Positions 1 through 5,939 of a stretch of DNA of 7,465 nucleotides are shown here, piece by piece. The stretch is from positions 1-7,465 of the forward strand of contig JAGLDO010000188.1 in assembly GCA_023145555.1 (NCBI GenBank), written 5' to 3'. The position numbers and the translations under genes were made by a program. Each line of letters starts with the position of its first letter. Within the stretch, counting starts at the first letter, position 1. Source of the stretch: Bacteroidales bacterium. Lineage in GTDB: Bacteria > Bacteroidota > Bacteroidia > Bacteroidales > B39-G9. The notes beneath the pieces were generated by a model. It ran no database searches. It saw only the letters and a list, made by a program, of their open reading frames with translations, and was not told where the DNA came from.

Positions 1-2
1 TG

Positions 3-38
3 GCGGATTGCAATGACGAAAAATACTTTTCGGAGTAG
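3..38 (+). CDS. Possible 3' end of an unidentified gene
   Basis: Only the last 11 codons would be present. The third plus-strand frame reads ADCNDEKYFSE and ends at TAG, followed 21 nt later by a strong intrinsic terminator, as expected for the tail of a gene. The fragment is too short to assign to a family. The alternative is that these bases are the 3' end of a structured RNA: positions 17-32 form a perfect 6-bp hairpin (CGAAAA, loop ATAC, TTTTCG), and the first ~35 bases are richer in G+C than the surroundings. I do not recognise either a protein or an RNA with confidence. Confidence 0.3.
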   Translation, partial: ADCNDEKYFSE

Positions 39-59
39 GCTCAATTATTTATTGTTAAT

Positions 60-96
60 AAAACCTTCCTTTTTTAAAAATCCGGAAGGTTTTTTA
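60..96 (+). terminator. Rho-independent terminator of the upstream unit
   Basis: A perfect 10-bp stem (AAAACCTTCC at 60-69 with GGAAGGTTTT at 84-93) encloses a 14-nt A/T loop and runs into a T tract that continues as T-rich sequence to about 108. It separates the unit ending near position 38 from the Nif3 promoter. The stem's base is A:T, so a partial reverse-direction function is possible, but no minus-strand gene ends here. Confidence 0.85.
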
Positions 97-140
97 TTTT
101 TATTTTTAATTTCATTAATTCTATTACAATAAGAAGTCAA

Positions 141-171
141 TATGATAATCAATTGATTTTTATTATATTTG
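141..171 (+). promoter_or_regulatory. Bacteroidota-type promoter for the Nif3/zinc-ribbon unit
   Basis: TATATTTG at 164-171 matches the Bacteroidota -7 consensus TAnnTTTG at every fixed position. TATG at 141-144, 19 nt upstream, is a 3-of-4 match to the -33 TTTG element. Transcription would begin around 176-179, leaving a leader of about 40 nt before the ATG at 217. This argues against translation from the in-frame TTG at 169, which lies within the -7 element itself. Confidence 0.65.
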
Positions 172-216
172 CATGATATTATTGATGATACAATTATAAT
201 TAATAAAAATAATTTA

Positions 217-1311
217 ATGAAGATTAACGACATAGTTTCATTTCTTGAGACAATTGCACCATTATCTTTTCAAGAATCTTACGATAACTCAGGATTAATT
301 GTTGGAGATGAACAACAAGAAATTTCTTCTGTATTAATTACAATTGATACAATTGAAAGTGTTGTCGATGAGGCAATCGAAATAGGAGCAAACCTTATTG
401 TATCACACCATCCAATTGTTTTTACGGCTTTGAAAAAAATAACAGGCTCTAATTATATTGAACGCACAATAATAAAAGCAATAAAACATAATATTGCAAT
501 ATACGCTTGCCATACAAATCTTGACAGTGTTTTTGGAGGTGTGAATTCGAAAATTTGCGAAAAGCTGGAACTGCAGAACTACAAAATATTATCACCTATA
601 CAAAACCATCTGCAAAAATTAGTAACCTTCGTCCCTGTTGATAATATAAACTCAGTAAAAGAAGCTGTGTTTAACGAAGGAGCAGGATGTATTGGTAATT
701 ATGATAATGTGAGTTTTTCTGCATCGGGAAATGGATCTTTTAGAGCATCAGAAAAAGCAAAACCTTTTGTTGGAGAAGTAGGTAAAATTCATACTGAAAA
801 AGAACTGCGTTTTGAAACAATATTTCCAAAGAACATTCAAAATAAAGTAATTTCTGCTTTAATAAAAGCGCATCCCTACGAAGAAGTTGCTTATGATATT
901 TATTCATTACAAAATAGATATTCAAAAGTAGGAATGGGAATGATTGGTGAGTTGAAAAATGAAATAAACGAATTGGATTTCCTAAATAAAATAAAAAATA
1001 TTTTTAAAACAGGTTCAATACGTTATACTAATCTGTTAAGTAAAAAAATAAAAAAAGTTGCAGTTTGTGGTGGCAGTGGCAGTTTCTTGTTAAAAGATGC
1101 AATAGCCCAAAAAGCTGATGTTTTTGTATCTTCAGACTTTAAGTATCATCAGTTTTTTGATGCAGATAATAAAATTTTAATTGCCGATATTGGACATTAT
1201 GAAAGTGAACAATTCACAAAGGACGTTTTTTATTCTTTACTTACAAAAAAATTTCCTAACTTTGCATTTTATTTTTCTAAAATAAACTCAAATCCAATAA
1301 ATTATTTGTAG
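217..1311 (+). CDS. Nif3/YqfO-family dinuclear metal centre protein
   Basis: This is a 364-residue member of the Nif3 family, which forms toroidal hexamers with a two-metal site per subunit. Databases often label it 'GTP cyclohydrolase 1 type 2 homolog', but its physiological reaction is not settled. The N-terminal Nif3 half has NSGLIVGD (24-31), SHHPIVF (63-69, likely metal ligands H64/H65) and ACHTNLDS (97-104, H99 and D103). The C-terminal half has DIGHYESE (324-331, H327 and E331). Between them, residues ~133-232 form the inserted PII/CutA-like domain of the long YqfO type, including the typical HPYEEVAYDIY (219-229). All expected metal ligands are present, so the protein looks intact. 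I chose the ATG at 217 because MKINDIVSFLE is the usual family N-terminus; the longer TTG reading begins inside the promoter. The zinc-ribbon gene starts 4 nt after the stop, indicating cotranscription. Confidence 0.93.
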   Translation: MKINDIVSFLETIAPLSFQESYDNSGLIVGDEQQEISSVLITIDTIESVVDEAIEIGANLIVSHHPIVFTALKKITGSNYIERTIIKAIKHNIAIYACHTNLDSVFGGVNSKICEKLELQNYKILSPIQNHLQKLVTFVPVDNINSVKEAVFNEGAGCIGNYDNVSFSASGNGSFRASEKAKPFVGEVGKIHTEKELRFETIFPKNIQNKVISALIKAHPYEEVAYDIYSLQNRYSKVGMGMIGELKNEINELDFLNKIKNIFKTGSIRYTNLLSKKIKKVAVCGGSGSFLLKDAIAQKADVFVSSDFKYHQFFDADNKILIADIGHYESEQFTKDVFYSLLTKKFPNFAFYFSKINSNPINYL

Positions 1312-1315
1312 CAAA

Positions 1316-2083
1316 ATGGTAAATAAAAATTCAAATCAAGCAAACACCGAATTAACTGTAGAAGATAAACTAAGAGCTTTGTATGAGCTGCAACAGGTTG
1401 ATACAGAAATAAATAAAATTAAAATTTTAAGAGGTGAGTTGCCATTGGAAATTCAAGATCTTGAAGATGAGTTAGCCGGACTCGAAACGAGAACTAATAA
1501 TCTAAATGAAGAAATTCAAAAGTTTGATACAGAAGTAAAAAACAGAAAAAATGAGATAATTAATGCTGAAGCATTGATTGAGAAATATAAGTCTCAACAA
1601 ATGAATGTTCGCAACAATCGTGAATACGATTCTCTTTCTAAAGAAATTGAATTTCAAACATTAGAAATTGAACTTTGTAATAAAAAAACCAAAGAATATT
1701 CGGCTGTAATAGAACAAAAACAACAGATTGTTTCTAATTCTAAAGAGAATTTTGATGAAAGAAATGGCGATTTAGAAACAAAAAAATCTGAATTGGAAAA
1801 TATAGTTGCAGAAACTAAGATAGAAGAAGAACGTTTAGAAAAAAAAGCTGAAAATATTGAGAATATGATTGAAGAACGTTTAGTAACGGCATATAATCGT
1901 ATTAGAAAAAATGCAAGAAACGGTTTAGCTGTTGTTACAGTTCAAAGAGACGCTTGTGGTGGATGTTTTAACAAGATTCCTCCTCAACGTCAAGTTGATG
2001 TTCGTTCTCGTAAAAAGATTATTGTTTGTGAATATTGTGGTCGAATACTTGTTGACGACGATATTGCAAATGTCGAAGAATAA
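1316..2083 (+). CDS. Coiled-coil C4 zinc-ribbon protein (CT398/FlgZ-like)
   Basis: This 255-residue cytoplasmic protein has a long, highly charged helical hairpin (about residues 15-195, rich in E, K and Q with heptad character) and a C-terminal zinc ribbon with CxxC at 214/217 and CxxC at 238/241. MNVRNNREYDSLSKEI (96-111) is the conserved turn region of the family. Relatives are Chlamydia CT398 and Helicobacter HP0958/FlgZ, described as binding sigma-54 or flagellar mRNA; whether the Bacteroidota proteins do the same is unknown. No flagellar gene lies in the window. The start ATG is 4 nt after the Nif3 stop, without a Shine-Dalgarno sequence, so the two are almost certainly one transcript. 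In H. pylori the corresponding pair (HP0958/HP0959) is also adjacent, as I recall, which supports a functional link. The N-terminal ELTVEDKLRALYELQ is typical of Bacteroidota members. Confidence 0.9.
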   Translation: MVNKNSNQANTELTVEDKLRALYELQQVDTEINKIKILRGELPLEIQDLEDELAGLETRTNNLNEEIQKFDTEVKNRKNEIINAEALIEKYKSQQMNVRNNREYDSLSKEIEFQTLEIELCNKKTKEYSAVIEQKQQIVSNSKENFDERNGDLETKKSELENIVAETKIEEERLEKKAENIENMIEERLVTAYNRIRKNARNGLAVVTVQRDACGGCFNKIPPQRQVDVRSRKKIIVCEYCGRILVDDDIANVEE

Positions 2084-2100
2084 ATTTCATTTTTTATTTT

Positions 2101-2137
2101 AAGAACTATTAGATTTTTCTAGTAGTTCTTTTTTTTT
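2101..2137 (+). terminator. Rho-independent terminator after the zinc-ribbon gene
   Basis: A 13-bp stem (2101-2113 with 2118-2130, one G:T wobble, the rest perfect) with a TTTT loop is followed directly by a run of seven T. It starts 17 nt after the zinc-ribbon stop codon and ends the Nif3/zinc-ribbon unit. Confidence 0.92.
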
Positions 2138-2171
2138 ATAGTGCTTATAAAATTTATTCATTATAAATTTA

Positions 2172-2193
2172 TCAAACATTATTAATTGTTTGA
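2172..2193. promoter_or_regulatory. Perfect 7-bp dyad upstream of the TPR gene
   Basis: TCAAACA (2172-2178) and TGTTTGA (2187-2193) are exact inverted repeats with an 8-nt A/T spacer, ending 15 nt before the ATG at 2209. It could be an operator or a leader hairpin. The gene's promoter is unclear: TATTCTTG at 2197-2204 matches the -7 consensus at all but one fixed position but would make the transcript almost leaderless. TAAATTTA at 2164-2171 is a second imperfect candidate lying just left of the dyad. Confidence 0.35.
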
Positions 2194-2208
2194 GAATATT
2201 CTTGCCTA

Positions 2209-3681
2209 ATGTATAGAAAACTACTCATTATCTTAGCTTGTTTATTTATACATTCATCAATATTTGCAAATTTTGATTTTAATAAAAATTGTAATAATAC
2301 TTTTAGGCTTATTTTAAATTTGCAATTTAACGATGCCCTAAAGAATATTGAGTTAGAGAAAAAAGTTAATCCTGACAATAAACTAGTTTATTATTTCGAA
2401 AATTATATAAATTTTTTAAAAACTCTTACATTCGATACTGAAGACGATTATTTTGCATATAAAAATAAAGTTGATTATAATTTAAATAAATTAAAGCAGG
2501 CAAATAATAAATCTCCATATTTCATCTACACTCAGGCAGATATTCATTTTCAATCAGCAATCCTTTCATATAAATTTAAAGATTTTTTTTTAGCATCATA
2601 TCATTTTTATAAAGCCTATAAATTAATATATTCAAATTTTGAAAAATATCCCGAATTTTATCAAAATTATAAGTTAATTGGAAGTTTAAATTTATTAATT
2701 AGTTCTGTTCCTGTTAATTATAAGTGGTTTGCTGATTTTTTCATTATTGATGGAAGCATAAATTCAGGAATTAAAGAGTTAGAATATTTTTATCTGCAAA
2801 GTAAAAAAACAATTTTCAATACTGAAAGTATAATCTTTTTGTCTTTTGCCTATCAGAATTTTTTGCAGAATAATAAAAGAGCATATATTTTTCTAAAGCA
2901 GACTGATAAAGATTATATAAATAATCCAATATTATGTTTTTTATATGCTAAAGCCTGTGCTGAAGCAGATAAAAATAACGAAGCAGTTAATACTATAGAA
3001 AATTATTTAAAAAATAACGAACTTCCTATTATTAATTTTTTTTATTATTTTTTAGGAACAACAAAGTTAAACAGACTTGATAATGATGCAGATATTTATT
3101 TAAAAAAATATTTAAGTAAGTATAATGGAAAAAATTTTATTAAAGCATCTTATCAAAAAATGGCATGGTATTACTTAATAAATAACAACTATGTCAAATA
3201 CAATGATTGTATTAATAAAGTGAAAAAATTGGGCTCTATTAACACTGAAGCTGATAAGCAAGCATATTTAGAAGTTAACCAATCTGTGGCAATCAATGAA
3301 GTTCTATTAAAAGCTAGACTTTTATTCGATGGTGGTTATTTTCTTAAAGCAGAAAATTTATTGTTAGAAAATTCAAAAATTCAGCATTCTTCAATAATTA
3401 AAGATAAAATTGAATATTCATACCGATTAGCAAGGATTTATCATAAATTGAATATGGAAGAAGCAAAAAAATATTATCAACTTGTTATTGCCAATGGGAG
3501 CGAGATGCCTTATTATTTCGCTAAAAATTCCGCATTACAATTAGCATTAATATATGAAAGCGAACTTGATTTTGGGAAAGCTGATTTTTATTTTAACAAA
3601 TGTTTGAATATAAAATCAAACGAATATAAAAAAAGCATTCAATTTAAGGCTAAAGCCGGATTGAATAGAATAAATAAATAA
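2209..3681 (+). CDS. Exported TPR-type repeat protein, function unknown
   Basis: The 490-residue protein starts with a typical signal peptide: YRK, a hydrophobic core (5-14) and a likely signal peptidase I site after SSIFA (A20). The mature part is almost entirely helical and reads as degenerate tetratricopeptide repeats. The clearest are at the C-terminus, for example residues 401-428 (YSYRLARIYHKLNMEEAKKYYQ core) and 440-470 (ALQLALIYESELDFGKADFYF core). A distinctive block at 159-191, with NLLISSVP, YKWF and DGSINSGIKEL, resembles the 'SLLP...G..G....G...L' signature of IML2/DUF3808-like TPR proteins; this is similarity by eye only. It probably acts in the periplasm as a protein-binding scaffold, but no partner is evident. 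It stands alone between the terminator at 2101-2137 and a convergent helicase gene. Its codons are very A/T-rich (many N, K, Y, F), as in the DUF3822 gene. Confidence 0.85.
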   Translation: MYRKLLIILACLFIHSSIFANFDFNKNCNNTFRLILNLQFNDALKNIELEKKVNPDNKLVYYFENYINFLKTLTFDTEDDYFAYKNKVDYNLNKLKQANNKSPYFIYTQADIHFQSAILSYKFKDFFLASYHFYKAYKLIYSNFEKYPEFYQNYKLIGSLNLLISSVPVNYKWFADFFIIDGSINSGIKELEYFYLQSKKTIFNTESIIFLSFAYQNFLQNNKRAYIFLKQTDKDYINNPILCFLYAKACAEADKNNEAVNTIENYLKNNELPIINFFYYFLGTTKLNRLDNDADIYLKKYLSKYNGKNFIKASYQKMAWYYLINNNYVKYNDCINKVKKLGSINTEADKQAYLEVNQSVAINEVLLKARLLFDGGYFLKAENLLLENSKIQHSSIIKDKIEYSYRLARIYHKLNMEEAKKYYQLVIANGSEMPYYFAKNSALQLALIYESELDFGKADFYFNKCLNIKSNEYKKSIQFKAKAGLNRINK

Positions 3682-3781
3682 AAAGACTTTTTACAAACAA
3701 GCCACTACCTGATCACCTGCATTTTTTTTTACAATACTATCTTCTGTCTACTACCTATTACATTCTACATTCTTCATACTA
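3682..3781. other. Low-complexity gap between convergent genes
   Basis: These 100 bases separate the stop codons of the TPR gene and the helicase gene. The right half (about 3721-3781) is made of T, A and C with a single G on the plus strand, with CTAC/CTATTAC-like motifs and an exact tandem heptamer ACATTCT at 3760-3773. No gene or RNA is recognisable, and no convincing terminator is seen for either flanking gene; the only symmetry is an A:T palindrome over the TPR stop codon (3679-3693). Confidence 0.5.
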
Positions 3782-5218
3782 TTAAAATCCTTCAAAAAAA
3801 TCATTTTTAAAATTAACCAAATACAATTTTTCAGTAGAACGTGTAATAGCTGTATATAGCCATTTTAAGTATTCGACGTTAAGCATGTCATTATTAATAA
3901 AACCTTGATCAACAAAAACCGCTTTCCATTGTCCACCCTGTGATTTGTGACAAGTTATTGCATATGAAAATTTAACTTGTAAAGCATTAAAGAATGGATC
4001 TTTTTTTACCAAATTATATTGCTCTTTCTTCGATCGAACATCCGAATAATCAGCTAATATTGAGTAATATAATTGTTTGTTTTGTTCGTAATTTAGCGAT
4101 GCTGTTTCTATCGTTAAAGTGCTTAATATTATTTTTGTATCAATTTCAATATTATAATCAATAAAGCGAATTGAAACATCCGCAAACCGAAAACCATATT
4201 TCTCTTGATAATTTTTTATTCTGGTGATTTCTACAATATCTCCATTTGCAATAAAATCAATTTTGTCATTCTCGTCCAGCCAATGGTAATTGTTTTTTAC
4301 AATCATTAAATAATCCCCGACAGAAATTTCTTCTTCTCTGTATAATATTGAGTTTCTTATTCCTTGATTATATTTGTTTGCTCTTTTATTTGACCGACTT
4401 ACAACTATTGTTTGTTCAATTCCATATTTATCATAAGCGGATGAAATTTCTTCAATTAAATCTTCGCCGCTAAGTCTATAAACATCTTTAAAACCGTCTA
4501 ATTTTATCTTCGGATAATAAAATTCAATTGACATATTATTTATTTGTTCTCTAACTTTTGTTGCATTAAATAATATTCCGGAATTATATGATTGTCTTAT
4601 AACTTCAGTAAGTTCAAGTTCGTTAACTGTTAAATTGTATCCTTCCAAAATTTCAGGTTTTAAAGCCGGACTTGTGTCAACTCCAACAGGAGGGAGTTGT
4701 GCAGTGTCGCCAACAATAATAAGCATACATTTTTTATCGTTATAAACGTATTCAATTAAATCGTCTAATAATCTTCCACTACCAAACATTGTAGCTTCGT
4801 TTGATGAATTTGAAATCATTGAAGATTCGTCAACTATAAAAAAAGTATTTGAATGAAGATTTTTGTTTAAAACAAATTTCCCAAATCCATCTTTAGATGA
4901 TTTCTGTCTATATATGTTTTTATGAATTGTATAGGCGTTTTTGCCGGAATAAAATGATAAAACTTTGGCAGCTCTTCCTGTAGGCGCTAACAGAACGGTT
5001 TTTATATGTAAATAATTTAAAACATTTACAAATGAGCTAATTATTGTTGTTTTTCCTGTTCCTGCATATCCTTTAAGTAAAAAAATTTTTTTATCTTTAT
5101 CCGGAATTCTAAAATTAAGAATAAGATCAGTTAAATTTTCAATGAGTTTTTCTTGATCATTAGTAGGTTTATATTTAAAATTCTTTTTAAATAGGTTTAA
5201 AATATTATTTTTTATCAT
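3782..5218 (-). CDS. Superfamily-1B DNA helicase, Dda/RecD-like
   Basis: This 478-residue ATPase has the complete SF1 motif set in order: Walker A GYAGTGKT (50-57), motif Ia LLAPTGRAAKVL (76-87), DEAD-like box FIVDESSMI (127-135, D130/E131), motif III IIVGDTAQLPP (167-177), a motif IV-like VIRQS (206-210), motif V YAITCHKSQGGQW (419-431) and motif VI YTAITRSTEKLYLV (455-468, arginine finger R460). The TPTGRAAK-type motif Ia and the UvrD_C_2-type C-terminus place it with RecD, RecD2 and phage T4 Dda, which move 5'-3' on single-stranded DNA. It lacks the long N-terminal part of RecD2, so it is closer in size to Dda. The likely role is chromosomal replication or repair, but the specific pathway is not known. 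The ATG at 5218 is the first in the frame and leaves 43 residues before motif I. It is divergent from the membrane-protein gene; their shared 85-nt region carries a perfect palindrome. Confidence 0.9.
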   Translation of the reverse strand: MIKNNILNLFKKNFKYKPTNDQEKLIENLTDLILNFRIPDKDKKIFLLKGYAGTGKTTIISSFVNVLNYLHIKTVLLAPTGRAAKVLSFYSGKNAYTIHKNIYRQKSSKDGFGKFVLNKNLHSNTFFIVDESSMISNSSNEATMFGSGRLLDDLIEYVYNDKKCMLIIVGDTAQLPPVGVDTSPALKPEILEGYNLTVNELELTEVIRQSYNSGILFNATKVREQINNMSIEFYYPKIKLDGFKDVYRLSGEDLIEEISSAYDKYGIEQTIVVSRSNKRANKYNQGIRNSILYREEEISVGDYLMIVKNNYHWLDENDKIDFIANGDIVEITRIKNYQEKYGFRFADVSIRFIDYNIEIDTKIILSTLTIETASLNYEQNKQLYYSILADYSDVRSKKEQYNLVKKDPFFNALQVKFSYAITCHKSQGGQWKAVFVDQGFINNDMLNVEYLKWLYTAITRSTEKLYLVNFKNDFFEGF

Positions 5219-5228
5219 TTTATTTAAA

Positions 5229-5257
5229 TAAATTTACAATTTCAAATTGTAAATTTA
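5229..5257. promoter_or_regulatory. 29-bp perfect palindrome, candidate operator
   Basis: Two exact 14-bp arms (5229-5242 and 5244-5257) flank a single central C at 5243; the inner half-site is ACAATTT/AAATTGT. It lies between two divergent genes, starting 11 bp from the helicase ATG. Its right arm contains the ATTG at 5246-5249 that serves as the -33 element of the rightward promoter. A bound dimeric regulator would block that promoter and could also affect helicase transcription. A second, shorter palindrome of AAATTT halves (5261-5274) overlaps the -7 element. With only one base in the centre, a DNA-level operator is more natural than an RNA hairpin. Confidence 0.5.
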
Positions 5258-5275
5258 AAAAAATTTATAAATTTG
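5246..5275 (+). promoter_or_regulatory. Promoter of the membrane protein-DUF3822-rsmD unit
   Basis: TAAATTTG at 5268-5275 is a full match to the Bacteroidota -7 consensus TAnnTTTG, and ATTG at 5246-5249 sits 18 nt upstream as a -33 element. Transcription should begin near 5281-5283, giving a leader of about 20 nt before the ATG at 5304. The -33 lies inside the 29-bp palindrome. Confidence 0.7.
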
Positions 5276-5303
5276 CATTCAAACTAAACTAAATAATTTT
5301 AAA

Positions 5304-5921
5304 ATGAGAAAAACAATTCAAATTCTGTTAGCAATTCTAATTCTAGTAATTTCATACTTTACTTATCAAAGTGTAATGGAACCTATTAGATTTAAACAAG
5401 AAAAAAAATATCGTTACTCTAAAGTTATTCAAAGATTAAAAGATATAAGAAAAGCTGAATTAGCTTATAAAGAAGTAAATCGGGTGTTTACAGGAAGTTT
5501 CGATACTTTAATTAATTTTGTTAAATATGATTCTATGCCTATTGTAAGAGCTGTTGGTAGAATACCTGATGAATTAGTAGATTCTATTACTGAGGAAGAA
5601 GCCGTAAAAAGAGGTATTATTATCAGAGACACAATTAGAGTAAGTGTTTTAGATTCAATTTTTCCGGATAATTACAAAATTGATTCAATTAGATTTGTGC
5701 CATGTGCTGAACCAAATGTTGAATTTAAACTAGGTTCAGGAATAGTTGTTACAGGTTCAAAAGTAAAAGTAAAAGTTTTTAAAGCTTCTGCTCTTAACTT
5801 TGAAATTTTACAAGGATTAGATAAACAATCAATAATTAATCTTAACGATTTAGCTAAATTCCCCGGTTTAAAAGTAGGTTCGTTAGAAGAAGCTAACAAT
5901 AATGCAGGTAACTGGGAATAA
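5304..5921 (+). CDS. Single-pass membrane protein of unknown function
   Basis: This 205-residue protein has one N-terminal membrane segment (about residues 5-22, after MRKT), so most of it should face the periplasm. The region just after the membrane segment is amphipathic and charged, VIQRLKDIRKAELAYKEV (41-58) followed by FTGSFDTLINFV (62-73). This recalls the 'DIR.A...Y....G.Y' pattern behind the transmembrane helix of type II secretion pseudopilins, but no prepilin peptidase cleavage site is visible. Other blocks that look constrained are RDTIRVSVLDSIFP (108-121) and the C-terminal end LKVGSLEEANNNAGNWE (189-205). I associate the protein with Bacteroidota, where it occurs beside DUF3822, but I know of no characterised homologue. 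It is the first gene of a three-gene unit and its stop is 18 nt before the DUF3822 TTG, in the same reading frame. Confidence 0.8.
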   Translation: MRKTIQILLAILILVISYFTYQSVMEPIRFKQEKKYRYSKVIQRLKDIRKAELAYKEVNRVFTGSFDTLINFVKYDSMPIVRAVGRIPDELVDSITEEEAVKRGIIIRDTIRVSVLDSIFPDNYKIDSIRFVPCAEPNVEFKLGSGIVVTGSKVKVKVFKASALNFEILQGLDKQSIINLNDLAKFPGLKVGSLEEANNNAGNWE

Positions 5922-5939
5922 AATTTAAAATTCTATATC

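Noticed and set aside
169..216. N-terminal extension of the Nif3 protein from a TTG at 169
   Set aside because: The TTG lies within the -7 promoter element, upstream of the expected transcription start, and the family N-terminus begins at the ATG at 217.
45..233. Minus-strand 62-aa open frame
   Set aside because: It covers a terminator and a promoter and reads as low-complexity I/K/N sequence; no family resemblance.
740..925. Minus-strand 61-aa open frame inside the Nif3 gene
   Set aside because: Antisense shadow of a well-supported gene, with composition typical of AT-rich antisense.
2209..2241. Lipoprotein signal (ILAC, cysteine at residue 11) in the TPR protein
   Set aside because: The hydrophobic stretch before the cysteine is too short and continues after it; a signal peptidase I site after residue 20 fits better.
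2172..2378. Minus-strand 68-aa open frame over the TPR gene start
   Set aside because: Antisense to a signal peptide coding region and without recognisable features.
3679..3693. TAAAAAG-A-CTTTTTA palindrome as a terminator for the TPR gene
   Set aside because: Only A:T pairs would form once a three-base loop is allowed, and no adequate T-run follows; too weak to call.
3782..5218. Helicase as part of a mobile element or defence island
   Set aside because: No transposase, integrase, nuclease or repeat ends nearby; the neighbours are housekeeping genes and composition matches them.
5672..5899. Minus-strand 75-aa open frame inside the membrane-protein gene
   Set aside because: Antisense shadow; no initiation or family signal.
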